Assembly (NCBI RefSeq): GCF_023701485.1
Contig: NZ_JAMQBK010000060.1
Coordinates: 490,914 to 554,913, forward strand
DNA length: 64,000 bases
Direction of reading: 5' to 3'
DNA from: Aporhodopirellula aestuarii
GTDB lineage: Bacteria; Planctomycetota; Planctomycetia; Pirellulales; Pirellulaceae
The notes beneath the pieces are model-generated. The model had not been told where the DNA came from. It did no database searches and saw nothing but the letters and a program-made list of their open reading frames with translations. The translations under genes were made by a program, and so were the position numbers. The stretch's first letter is position 1. Each line of letters starts with the position of its first letter. Below are positions 46,175 to 55,070 of the stretch, in pieces.

Positions 46175-48109
46175 TTACCAATGCCAGCGGGTTCCGATCA
46201 GGCCGCTTTGAAAGGCGGATTGGCTGTTGAGATTGCCTTGATATGCCAGGGTGAATTGCCCGCCCAAAAAAAAGCCCCAGTCCAACTGGGCACCAACCGA
46301 AATCCAATCGCGACCGGTCGCGGTACTTCGCAGATTGTAGAACTCGGGACTCGCCCCTTCGATCGCGGTTTGAACGGCGCGTTGTTGATCGAGGAATTCG
46401 TGCAGCCACCCAACTCGGACCTGACTCGTTGCGAGACCGAGTGCGGTTTCGTTGGTCCGTGCGAGCGATAAACCAATCATGCTTCGTAAAGAATCGTCCT
46501 CTATCCCACGCACCAAAAGATCAAAGTCAGAAAGGCCGGATTCTTCCGCCGAATCGAGCTCTACTCGGATCCCTTGCAAAGAGATGAATGACAACCAAAG
46601 AGAGTTTGCGACCGATCGGGCAGTTCCTAGCTCTAACGATACGAATTGGTCTGTTCCATCAATATCGCTCTCCGCAATCGCACCGGTCGTGAACGCCGAC
46701 ATGGATCGTTCAACCTCATGGTCTTGAAAACCAAATCCGCCCATTGCCATGGCGTAGGCAAATTCGCCAAGGTATTGGACAGATCCGCCGAAGCGGTACG
46801 AGCTCGATTCAGCCTCTTGATCGAGGCCTCGCATTGTCGTGTTCGCCGATCCAAATTGCGCGAATCCATGCATTCCCAGCCCAGATTGTGTCAAGATTCC
46901 GGTGCCGATTTCCACGCCGCCGACTTCTTGGCGATAACCTTCCGTCAAGCAATCATCGACGTTCGTGCTGAGTGACATTCCAAAGCCACGAACCCACGGC
47001 GACCAATGTCCACTCGCGACGAGGTCATCTCGTTGCAGCAATACTCGGTCACGTATTGCGTGCACGTTGTTTTGGATCTGATTGATTTCTCCATCGACGA
47101 GTGATGGATAGATCGTTCCAGACAATTGGCCGATGGCGCCATCCACGTTGTCGCCCGATCCGTTTCGTAGTGCGGTAATTACTGCGACTTGATCAACAGT
47201 TCCAACTCCTGTTAACCGATCCAATTCAGCTGCCGTCGCGATTTGGTTACAACCCTCTAGTACTTCCGCGAAAGTGAGTCCGTTGTCTTGGATCTGGAAT
47301 GCGACGTCGTTAGCCATCGCGTTGATCGAGGCTTCCAAAAAAGGGTTCGATGGCAACTGAAACACATTTGTCGAATTGGCGAGCGTACCTGTCACACCGG
47401 TTGATGCGGTGATGACCGTGAATGAATCACCTGCCGAATAATCGGAACCGACGAAATTGGGTGTAAGCGTCGCGTCGGTAACGATTGCTTCTCCGGTAAC
47501 ATCGATCAAGTCATGGGACGTCGGGGCGCCGCCCATGACGTCCACCTGGATCGTTGAGTCGGTGGCATCTAATTGCCCAGTGATAATCAAATTGCCAATC
47601 ACCCCAGCGGTTTCACTACTTCCTGGGGCGATTGTCCCGCTTACCGCGATATCCGCAGTAAGTTGCTCTCCGTCTCCAATCAACGTCGCCGCTGGAGACA
47701 ATTCAATATTTGTTCCCGTACCGATAACTTGAAGTTCGCCGAAGTTGACAACGCCACCGGTTATCGAAAGCGGGCTGTGAACGTCATGGTCAATGATGAT
47801 GGAGCTAATATTTACATTGGTGAACGAAAGACTATCGGTGATCTCGGGGAGGTCGGACGCGAGTGTAATCGTCCCGCCGCCGGGAATATCGAAAACGATG
47901 CGGTCACCTGCGGCCGCGTTTTCGATCGCTTCCCGAAGTGAACCCGCTCCGGCATCGTTGAGATTGGTCACTTCGATGTCTGCAGCCTGGGAGGTGCCGT
48001 AGCTGCATGCGACAACCAGTGCCGCCAGTAATGACCGAAGCGTCTTACGATTAAGTCCGCGACGTATGACGCTTTTTCGGAGACTGATTTGACGTGTCGT
48101 GCTCTTCAT
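46175..48109 (-). CDS. Autotransporter outer-membrane protein (type V secretion)
   Basis: 644 residues. A long signal region (basic N-tail, then LRSLLAALVVACSYGTSQAA) precedes a passenger with beta-helix character. It opens with the CSLREAI-like motif GAGSLREAIENAAAGDRIVFD and runs to about residue 330. The C-terminal 270 residues are an autotransporter beta-barrel of alternating strands (HWSPWVRGFGMSLS, YRFGGSVQYLGEFAYAMAMGGFGFQ), ending in an aromatic Trp, as outer-membrane proteins do. The barrel implies a true outer membrane and Bam assembly. It converges with the toxin-antitoxin pair. Confidence 0.85.
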   Translation of the reverse strand: MKSTTRQISLRKSVIRRGLNRKTLRSLLAALVVACSYGTSQAADIEVTNLNDAGAGSLREAIENAAAGDRIVFDIPGGGTITLASDLPEITDSLSFTNVNISSIIIDHDVHSPLSITGGVVNFGELQVIGTGTNIELSPAATLIGDGEQLTADIAVSGTIAPGSSETAGVIGNLIITGQLDATDSTIQVDVMGGAPTSHDLIDVTGEAIVTDATLTPNFVGSDYSAGDSFTVITASTGVTGTLANSTNVFQLPSNPFLEASINAMANDVAFQIQDNGLTFAEVLEGCNQIATAAELDRLTGVGTVDQVAVITALRNGSGDNVDGAIGQLSGTIYPSLVDGEINQIQNNVHAIRDRVLLQRDDLVASGHWSPWVRGFGMSLSTNVDDCLTEGYRQEVGGVEIGTGILTQSGLGMHGFAQFGSANTTMRGLDQEAESSSYRFGGSVQYLGEFAYAMAMGGFGFQDHEVERSMSAFTTGAIAESDIDGTDQFVSLELGTARSVANSLWLSFISLQGIRVELDSAEESGLSDFDLLVRGIEDDSLRSMIGLSLARTNETALGLATSQVRVGWLHEFLDQQRAVQTAIEGASPEFYNLRSTATGRDWISVGAQLDWGFFLGGQFTLAYQGNLNSQSAFQSGLIGTRWHW

Positions 48110-48558
48110 GCCGATGATTCCTTGGGTAGTGGTGAAAAGACTTATCGGCCTCTTGTGGGATTTGAGGGCACGCAGCAGTGCTCAGTTTGAGCATATTGCG
48201 TAAGCGTGAACGGGACATTCGTTACGAGCCGCAAAGTTTTTCAAGTTGGCAATTTCGCGAGCCGGCCGCAATTGCACGGGCTCGTCAGGAGCGAACCCTA
48301 TCGGATTTGCTCCGCATTCAGAGGCGACTGAATTCCAGTCCGCAGATGTCGCCGTTGTGTGAGACGGTCGTGGCAAACCAGTGATCTAAATCCTTTGCAA
48401 TTTGAATTTTGCCCAGCTTCGAGTGGGCATGGCACGTGGCCAAGAATGGCCATTGAAATTTTTTGGCCGTTGGTGACGCGAAATCTTGATTGATGGAAGA
48501 GTGGGCGTTGGGCCCGCGAGTTATGGAACGCTTCCGCATCTAAGAACGAGTACGAACG
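48110..48558. other. Divergent gap upstream of the autotransporter
   Basis: About 450 bases between two divergent genes. Short open frames on both strands lack plausible starts or motifs. No hairpin with T run found. Confidence 0.45.
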
Positions 48559-49119
48559 ATGAACCGTCTCTTTTCCTCGCTTCCACTAGCAGTCGTAGCA
48601 ACGTCGCTTCTTTTGGCATCCACCGCGTCGGCCGAGGAACTGAAGTTACAATCGTTCACAAACCAAACAGCCCGGTTCGACGCGTTGATGCCTGCCGGTG
48701 TGACCAATCAGACCATCCCGGGCAAAACACTGCTGGACACCGAGTATCGCTCGACGGTGGAAATGGATGGCGGAAAATTCGAGGTCCGCGTGCGGGTACC
48801 GGTTCCGATCAAATTGGATGACGAAGAGCTGCTCGACCAATACGGCGCATCCATGGTCGAGCTAGCCGAGGAACAATTCATCAAAGCGTTCGGGCAGCCA
48901 TCCAGTTCGAAACCGATGACGCAAAATGGCGCCAAAGGTAAGGACTTTGTCTTTCGGATACTCGGCAGCAGAACCCGTGACGGGAAGAACCTCGTGATTC
49001 GACGCCGCGTCCTCTTCGACGGACAACGCCTTTACCAAATCATCGCCGAAGGTTCGCCGAGTTTGATTGATTCGCCCCAAACGGCCGACTTCCTCGACTC
49101 CGTTGGCCCGATGCTCTGA
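48559..49119 (+). CDS. Small exported protein of unknown function
   Basis: 186 residues. Signal peptide LPLAVVATSLLLASTASAEE, then a compact alpha/beta domain (FTNQTARFDALMPAG, VRVRVPVPI, QLYQIIAEGSPSLIDSPQTADFLDSV). The RLYQIIAEG plus ADFLDSV ending resembles small periplasmic proteins that bind hydrophobic ligands, but I cannot name the family. It is followed 202 bases later by the PSCyt1 protein gene. Confidence 0.72.
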   Translation: MNRLFSSLPLAVVATSLLLASTASAEELKLQSFTNQTARFDALMPAGVTNQTIPGKTLLDTEYRSTVEMDGGKFEVRVRVPVPIKLDDEELLDQYGASMVELAEEQFIKAFGQPSSSKPMTQNGAKGKDFVFRILGSRTRDGKNLVIRRRVLFDGQRLYQIIAEGSPSLIDSPQTADFLDSVGPML

Positions 49120-49321
49120 ATGAGTCGTGTGCTTGTTTGGCTGCGATCTCTATAGAAGTGTCGGTGGCGTTGCGTTGGTTTTTCGTTGTGAAGTTGCTCG
49201 TGTCGGGCTCTGTTTTTACACAGCGTTGTTAGCTGGATGCAAGATTCGGTCTGCACTCTCAATTACACTTTCCGCTCTCGAGTTTTCGTTCGGATAGTGG
49301 ATTTTAGGCGGATCAATTCCA

Positions 49322-52306
49322 ATGCAGCATCGACTGAGTTGTTACCTATCAGTACTGCTGGGCTTGTTCAGCACGGCAGTATCAAATGGGGAAAAGATCA
49401 GCTTCAACGAACAGGTGCGACCGATTCTGTCGCGTCACTGCATCGCCTGTCACGGCCCTGACGAAGACGATCGTCAAGCCGGCCTGCGTCTGGATACGTT
49501 CGAAGGAGCAACCGAAGACTTTGGTGGGTACGCGGCCGTTGTGCCTGGCGATCCCGACGCCAGTGAGATCTTGGTTCGCATTTTGACGGACGATGATGAC
49601 ATACGGATGCCTCCGTCGGACCACGCCGAACGATTATCGAAGACGGACGCGGAAACGCTTCGCACGTGGATCAAACAGGGGGCGGATTACGAAACGCACT
49701 GGTCGTTTCGAGTGCCCCAAATTGCTGACGTCCCAAGCGAAATTCGGACCGCAGATCACCGCGTCGTGGACTACTGGATCGATCAAAAACTCACCTCGGT
49801 AGGGCTCAGCCGAAACGATCGGGCGAAGCCGCATGCACTCGTTCGGCGATTGTCGTTGGACTTGACGGGTTTGCCCCCAGTCGCGCACCCGCAACCGATC
49901 CAATCCGCAATTCAGCAATACCTAACGGTTCCAACGGCGGACCGATTCGCCGACCTGGCTGATCAACTGATGCAAACACCCGCCTTTGCGGAGCACTGGG
50001 CCGCAATGTGGTTGGACCTTGCCCGATACGCGGACACGGTTGGCTATTCTGGTGACGAGCATCGAGACATGTGGCCCTGGCGAGACTGGCTAATCGCTTC
50101 AATATTGGAGAACAAATCCTACAGAGAGATGTCCATCGAAATGATCGCGGGTGATCTTTTGCCCGACGCCACCATCGATCAAAAACTTGCTACCGCTTTT
50201 CATCGTAATACGTTGTCCAACAACGAGGGTGGCACCAACGATGAAGAGTTTCGCACCGTCGCGATCAAAGACCGATTGAGTACGACCCTCAATACGTGGA
50301 TGGGGATAACTATTCGATGCGCCGAATGTCACTCCCATAAGTACGATCCGATTAGTCATGCCGAGTATTACCAGTTGCTCGATTATTTTAATCAAAGCCT
50401 CGATGCTGATCGGCGTGACGAACATCCGAAATTACCCGTTCCGCCACGTCGCGATTTAGAACTTGCCAAAACGCTCGAAAGGAAGTTGCCCGCTCTTCGC
50501 GACGCTGTTGCCTCTCAACCGATCATTTGGACGTCGCGTCAGCCAAGCGAATTGAAAGGTCAGTCGGGGTCAACGCTCGAGCGATTGGACGACAACAGCA
50601 TTCTCGCTACCGGAAATAACCCTTCTTACGAAACGTATGAGGCGACGTTTGAATTGCCACCGGGACAATCCGTCCGCGCGATACGGTTAGAAGCAATTCC
50701 GCACCTCAAGCATGACGGGAAAGTTGGCCGCAGTGGTGATGGCGGGTTCATCCTTTCACAAATTTGGTTGACGAAGCATCAAAACGGCGTTGACGGGAAA
50801 GTTTCTTTCAAGGACGCCGAAGCCGACTTTCATCAGCCCAATCATCATCCTCGAACGGCGATTAAAGAAAGTGTTGAAAGCGGGCTTCGTAACCAGGGTT
50901 GGGCGGTACGTCATCCCGTGACCGGATACACCGGCCATCACGAGGCGGTCTTCGAACTCGCCGAACCGCTCGACGGAGCAGTCGCCACAAGCTTTACCGT
51001 CTCGCTACGACATGATTCACCGTGGGTCCAGCTCAACATGGGATGCTTTCGCATCTCGACCACGGATGTTGAAAACGCTGCGGAGCGGTACCGAAATGGC
51101 GACTTGGATGCCGATCGGATTGAACTGCGAAAGTGGGAGACGATCGCTGCCGAACGAGTCCGTGTCCCTGTCATGGAAGAGATGCCCATCGATAAGAAAC
51201 GTGAAACCTTTGTGATGTTGGGTGGGAATTACCTCAGCCATGGCGAGAAGGTTGCTGCGAAATTACCGGATGCTTTCGTGTCTCAATCCGACGACTTTGA
51301 AAACAACCGCCTCGGACTCGCGAAATGGATCTTTGACGCTTCCAATCCGCTGACCGCTCGCGTGGCGGTGAACCGATATTGGGCTCGGTTGATCGGGGTC
51401 GGTTTGGTTGAAACCGAGGAGGACTTTGGTACCCAAGGGACACCTCCCTCTCATCCACAATTGCTCGATTTCCTCGCGGTGCAGTTTCAGAAGGAAGGCT
51501 GGGACGTGCGGCGATTGCTCAAGACGATCGTCATGTCGGAATCGTATCAACAATCTCAGATCGCAAACGCTGACGCACTAGAAATCGATCCGCGAAACCG
51601 GTTCTTGTCACGTGGACCACGGATCCGATTGCAGGCGGAAGTGGTTCGTGATCAGGCATTGTCGGTTGCCGGTTTGATGTCCGACAAGCTGTTCGGTCCT
51701 CCCGTGTATCCACCGAGTCCAATCAAGCGGGTCGTCAACGCGTTCACAGGTGGGATGACGTGGCAGGAAAGCACGGGAGAAGATCGCTATCGGCGTGCCA
51801 TCTACACGTATCTGAAACGCAGTGCCCCCCACCCGCTATTTGAAACCTTCGATATGTCTTCTCGTGACGTGTGTAGTCTGAGACGCTTGCGAACGAATAC
51901 CCCGTTGCAATCCTTCATGACGCTCAACGATGTGACTTTCATCGAGGCCGCTCGTGGATTGGCAAATTTGATGCTGGCTCAGACGTCTCAGTCCGAGAGC
52001 GTGAAAAAATCGGACAGCATCAGCAATTCGAAGCTAAACGATTTGGACGAAATGGTGCGTTTCGGACTATGTCGCGCCCTCTTTATCGACGAAGCACCCG
52101 AGGAACAAGTCGACGTGTTGGCCGAGCTTTACCTTCAGTGCCAACAGCGTTACCAGGGAAATTTATCGGACGCGGCTGAATTTGTGGGACAATCCGTTGA
52201 TGTGAAAACGCTCAACGAAGAGCAAAACGAAGACCTGATTCGTCAGGCATCGATGACCGTTGTCGCCAACGTCATCTTGAATCTCGACGCTGTCTTGAAC
52301 AATTGA
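49322..52306 (+). CDS. PSCyt1-DUF1549-DUF1553 cytochrome-like protein (PSD1 type)
   Basis: 994 residues, the normal order for this planctomycete family. A signal-like N-terminus is followed by PSCyt1 with a heme site CIACH and MPPSDHAERLS. DUF1549 (WIDQKLTSVGLSRND onward) has a second heme motif, CAECH, in IRCAECHSHKYDPI. DUF1553 occupies the last 300 residues (NPLTARVAVNRYWARLIGVGLVETEEDFG). The role is unproven but linked to polysaccharide use together with sulfatases and DUF1501 proteins. The DUF1501 gene follows after 74 bases, as usual. Confidence 0.93.
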   Translation: MQHRLSCYLSVLLGLFSTAVSNGEKISFNEQVRPILSRHCIACHGPDEDDRQAGLRLDTFEGATEDFGGYAAVVPGDPDASEILVRILTDDDDIRMPPSDHAERLSKTDAETLRTWIKQGADYETHWSFRVPQIADVPSEIRTADHRVVDYWIDQKLTSVGLSRNDRAKPHALVRRLSLDLTGLPPVAHPQPIQSAIQQYLTVPTADRFADLADQLMQTPAFAEHWAAMWLDLARYADTVGYSGDEHRDMWPWRDWLIASILENKSYREMSIEMIAGDLLPDATIDQKLATAFHRNTLSNNEGGTNDEEFRTVAIKDRLSTTLNTWMGITIRCAECHSHKYDPISHAEYYQLLDYFNQSLDADRRDEHPKLPVPPRRDLELAKTLERKLPALRDAVASQPIIWTSRQPSELKGQSGSTLERLDDNSILATGNNPSYETYEATFELPPGQSVRAIRLEAIPHLKHDGKVGRSGDGGFILSQIWLTKHQNGVDGKVSFKDAEADFHQPNHHPRTAIKESVESGLRNQGWAVRHPVTGYTGHHEAVFELAEPLDGAVATSFTVSLRHDSPWVQLNMGCFRISTTDVENAAERYRNGDLDADRIELRKWETIAAERVRVPVMEEMPIDKKRETFVMLGGNYLSHGEKVAAKLPDAFVSQSDDFENNRLGLAKWIFDASNPLTARVAVNRYWARLIGVGLVETEEDFGTQGTPPSHPQLLDFLAVQFQKEGWDVRRLLKTIVMSESYQQSQIANADALEIDPRNRFLSRGPRIRLQAEVVRDQALSVAGLMSDKLFGPPVYPPSPIKRVVNAFTGGMTWQESTGEDRYRRAIYTYLKRSAPHPLFETFDMSSRDVCSLRRLRTNTPLQSFMTLNDVTFIEAARGLANLMLAQTSQSESVKKSDSISNSKLNDLDEMVRFGLCRALFIDEAPEEQVDVLAELYLQCQQRYQGNLSDAAEFVGQSVDVKTLNEEQNEDLIRQASMTVVANVILNLDAVLNN

Positions 52307-52380
52307 TCCGGCGCGATCTTCTCGCAATCTCGCTGTGTTATTCCTGTTTTGGTAACTAACCGTTTTCTTTACGAACCGAC

Positions 52381-53856
52381 ATGACTCCCAACCGTCTCAC
52401 TCCGGAAGCTCAGTTACGACTAGCGTCCGCCCGCCTGCAAACTCGACGACATTTCTTGGCAAATTGCTCCGTAGGACTGGGGGCAATCGGCGCAGGGTTG
52501 TTGACTTCACCGACGGTGTCGGCATCGACATCGATCGAAAACTCTAGCTTCAGCGGAAAGTACGCCAAACCGGCCAAGCATGTCATCTATTTGCACATGG
52601 CTGGTTCGCCGCCCCAGCACGAGCTATTCGACTTCAAGCCCGAATTGCAAAAGCATCATCTCGAGCCTTGTCCTGATGAGCTGATCGAAGGCAAGATGTT
52701 TGCGTTCATCAAAGGGAAACCCAAATTACTTGGTCCCGTCTATCCGTTCAAACATTACGGACAGTCGGGAACGCTGTTGGGTGAGAAGATTCCTCACATT
52801 GGCGAACATGCCGACGATTTGTGCTTGATCCGATCGATGCACACCGATCAGTTCAACCACGCTCCGGCGCAGTTGTTATTGCACACGGGGTCGTCCCAGT
52901 TCGGTGGATCCTCGTTTGGATCGTGGGCGACGTATGGGCTGGGAAGTGAAAGCGATAATTTACCTGGATTCATTGTCATGGTGTCGGGTGGCAACATGCC
53001 TTCGGGTGGGAAGAGCTTGTGGGGGAACGGTGTTTTGCCGAGCGTCTTTCAGGGCGTCCAATGTCGCAGTGAAGGTGATCCAATCCTCTTCGTCAGTAAC
53101 CCAGAGGGGATGCCCAGTGGCATTCGACGGGCGAGTTTGGATGCGCTCAATGAATTGAATCGCCAAGAGCATGAAATTTTCCGCGATCCTGAAACGCTGA
53201 CTCGAATCGAACAATACGAACTGGCGTTCCGGATGCAGACGTCCGTTCCAGAAGTCATGGACATCAATCGAGAATCCAAGGCGACGTTGGAATCCTATGG
53301 AGCGGAACCAGGCAAAGCCTCGTTCGCCAACAACTGTTTATTGGCGCGACGGTTAGTCGAACAAGGCGTGCGGTTTGTGCAGCTATTTGATTGGGGATGG
53401 GACATCCACGGCACAGCGAAATACGACGACATGGAGACTCAGTTTCCGATGAAGTGTACGCAAGCGGACAAGCCGATTGGGGCATTGTTGACCGATCTGA
53501 AGCAGCGCGGGTTGTTAGACGACACGCTTGTTATCTTTGGCGGTGAGTTTGGTCGAACACCCATGGTCGAAGCCCGCAACGGAACGATGAAGTTCTTGGG
53601 TCGTGACCATCACCCCGATTGTTTTAGCGTATGGGTGGCAGGCGGCGGTTTCAAACGAGGGATGGTCTACGGAGCGACCGATGAGCTCGGCTTCAAAGTT
53701 GCTGAGAATCCGGTGCACGTGAGGGATTTCCAAGCCACGGTATTACATGCGATGGGATTGGATCCCTACCGTTTGAGTTTCCTTAGCCAGGGATTGAACC
53801 AACGTCTGATCGGTCCCTCTAACGAAGCGAAAATCATCCACGACCTTCTTGTCTGA
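52381..53856 (+). CDS. DUF1501 Tat-exported protein
   Basis: 491 residues. A twin-arginine signal (TRRHFLANCSVGLGAIGAG, about residues 21-40) predicts Tat export. The body has the DUF1501 landmarks of the sulfatase-like alkaline-phosphatase superfamily: HMAGSPPQHELFDFKPEL, NCLLARRLVEQGVRFVQLF, DDTLVIFGGEFGRTP and FLGRDHHPDCFSVWVAGGG. Family members occur almost always beside PSCyt1/DUF1549/DUF1553 genes, as here. The reaction is not established. Confidence 0.93.
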   Translation: MTPNRLTPEAQLRLASARLQTRRHFLANCSVGLGAIGAGLLTSPTVSASTSIENSSFSGKYAKPAKHVIYLHMAGSPPQHELFDFKPELQKHHLEPCPDELIEGKMFAFIKGKPKLLGPVYPFKHYGQSGTLLGEKIPHIGEHADDLCLIRSMHTDQFNHAPAQLLLHTGSSQFGGSSFGSWATYGLGSESDNLPGFIVMVSGGNMPSGGKSLWGNGVLPSVFQGVQCRSEGDPILFVSNPEGMPSGIRRASLDALNELNRQEHEIFRDPETLTRIEQYELAFRMQTSVPEVMDINRESKATLESYGAEPGKASFANNCLLARRLVEQGVRFVQLFDWGWDIHGTAKYDDMETQFPMKCTQADKPIGALLTDLKQRGLLDDTLVIFGGEFGRTPMVEARNGTMKFLGRDHHPDCFSVWVAGGGFKRGMVYGATDELGFKVAENPVHVRDFQATVLHAMGLDPYRLSFLSQGLNQRLIGPSNEAKIIHDLLV

Positions 53857-54287
53857 GTTGAGAGATCCGTCCTCTCAAGCATCGATTGATCGTAGCCGCA
53901 CGCTCCGCGGTCGGTGATTTGTTTGTCACCTTCTGCTCTCGGCAGTTTAAGATCACGACCGCGCAGCGTTCGGCCACATTTTAAAACGTGCGCTCCGTGC
54001 CATAAAGTCTCAGCGATCTCAATCGCGCAAGCTGAACCTCACCGGTGAGTTGCATTCTTGGCAGGGCAAAGAGTCTTCAGAACGGTCGCTAATAGCGAGT
54101 CCCACAGGCGAGCACGGCAGCGGTCCGAAAACGCCACCCTCCCCTTTTGTTTGCGCGAGTTGGAGGCGTCTGGCGGTTCTGCACGAAGGCTCGATATTTA
54201 GTCGGAAACATTTCCGGATGGTCTTCGCTTAGGCGTGTGCGGCCCTATTTCCCCGTACAACCTTTCACAGCACTAAGGATCGAAATC
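53857..54287. other. Gap upstream of a small exported protein
   Basis: About 430 bases; a short hairpin follows the DUF1501 stop at once (listed separately). The rest has several short complementary stretches but no gene or riboswitch I can recognise. Confidence 0.45.
53858..53878 (+). terminator. Hairpin immediately after the DUF1501 gene
   Basis: TTGAGAG (53858-53864) pairs with CTCTCAA (53872-53878) over a 7-base loop, starting 2 bases after the stop codon. No T run follows, so it is a weak terminator candidate. Confidence 0.4.
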
Positions 54288-54662
54288 ATGTTCTCCGCCA
54301 AGCGTATTTTGCCCGTGTTTTTGTTGTTGGCTGCATTTTGCGCCGCGCCCCGAGCACAGGCTCAGACATCAATTCCGCTTTACACCACCAAATATTGCGT
54401 CCAAGTAGAGTGGTATTTCTGGCGAAGCGGAGGCACTTACTGGGCGACCGAGTACGAAACCAGCAATCTCAGCGAGGCGGAATTGGTCTTCGATCTGTTC
54501 GAAGCGGCGCTTGAGAACGGCACGCTGTGCGAGATTCTCGGCTGCAACATCACCACCTGGATTCCGGTCGATGTTCGTCTCAAGACCAAGTACGAATGGA
54601 ACTTCTACCCAGTCACGACACCGTACGTCAACGCGACGAAGTTGTACTATCAGAAGCAGTAA
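54288..54662 (+). CDS. Small exported protein of unknown function
   Basis: 124 residues from the ATG at 54288. A clear signal peptide (RILPVFLLLAAFCAAPRAQAQ) is followed by an aromatic-rich domain (YCVQVEWYFWRSGGTYWATEY) with Cys residues near 41, 81 and 86 (CEILGC), which may form a disulfide. The frame stays open upstream to 54147, but the signal peptide argues for this start. No family recognised. Confidence 0.68.
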   Translation: MFSAKRILPVFLLLAAFCAAPRAQAQTSIPLYTTKYCVQVEWYFWRSGGTYWATEYETSNLSEAELVFDLFEAALENGTLCEILGCNITTWIPVDVRLKTKYEWNFYPVTTPYVNATKLYYQKQ

Positions 54663-55070
54663 CAGAGTGATCGGGAGGCGAGGCGATCGAGAGTCGGCGC
54701 GACCGATCTTCGGGACCCCCGAGCGATTCCGAGTCCCCATCGACTGGAGTCGAATTGCGGGGGCCGGGCCCATGCGGGTTGATCATTTCACCTCGACCAC
54801 GAACCATCGCCTCGCTTGAGTCCAGCATCAGTCATTGGTGACCATCGTTCGGTGCTAGACATCATCCCACTACTTGGAGATCAAAGCGGGGGTGAATTTG
54901 TTGCACGACGACTCGACCTCTGAGCCACGATGGGACAGCTACAGTCACGGGGTGATCCCGGCAACGGATGGTTTGCAAATACGAACATACTGGTTGCGAT
55001 GTCAGATGCGGGTGCACCTTGTTAAGCAGCGATTACATAACGGGCATTGGGGGTGATTGGACTCACCATC
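54663..55070. other. Gap containing repeat copy A
   Basis: About 400 bases between two convergent genes. It holds one copy of a dispersed short repeat (54840-54920, listed separately); no gene is supported. Confidence 0.5.
54840..54920 (+). repeat. Dispersed short repeat, copy A
   Basis: Bases 54852-54920 align without gaps over 69 bases to 61021-61089: an identical 7-base start (GTGCTAG), a shared TTGGA/AAT core and an identical 20-base end from 54901 to 54920. The preceding GACCATCG (54840-54847) is shared with copy C at 59001. Confidence 0.6.

Noticed and set aside
53857..54287. Possible riboswitch upstream of the small exported protein
   Set aside because: Some short conserved-looking purine stretches are present, but no known riboswitch core could be matched by eye.
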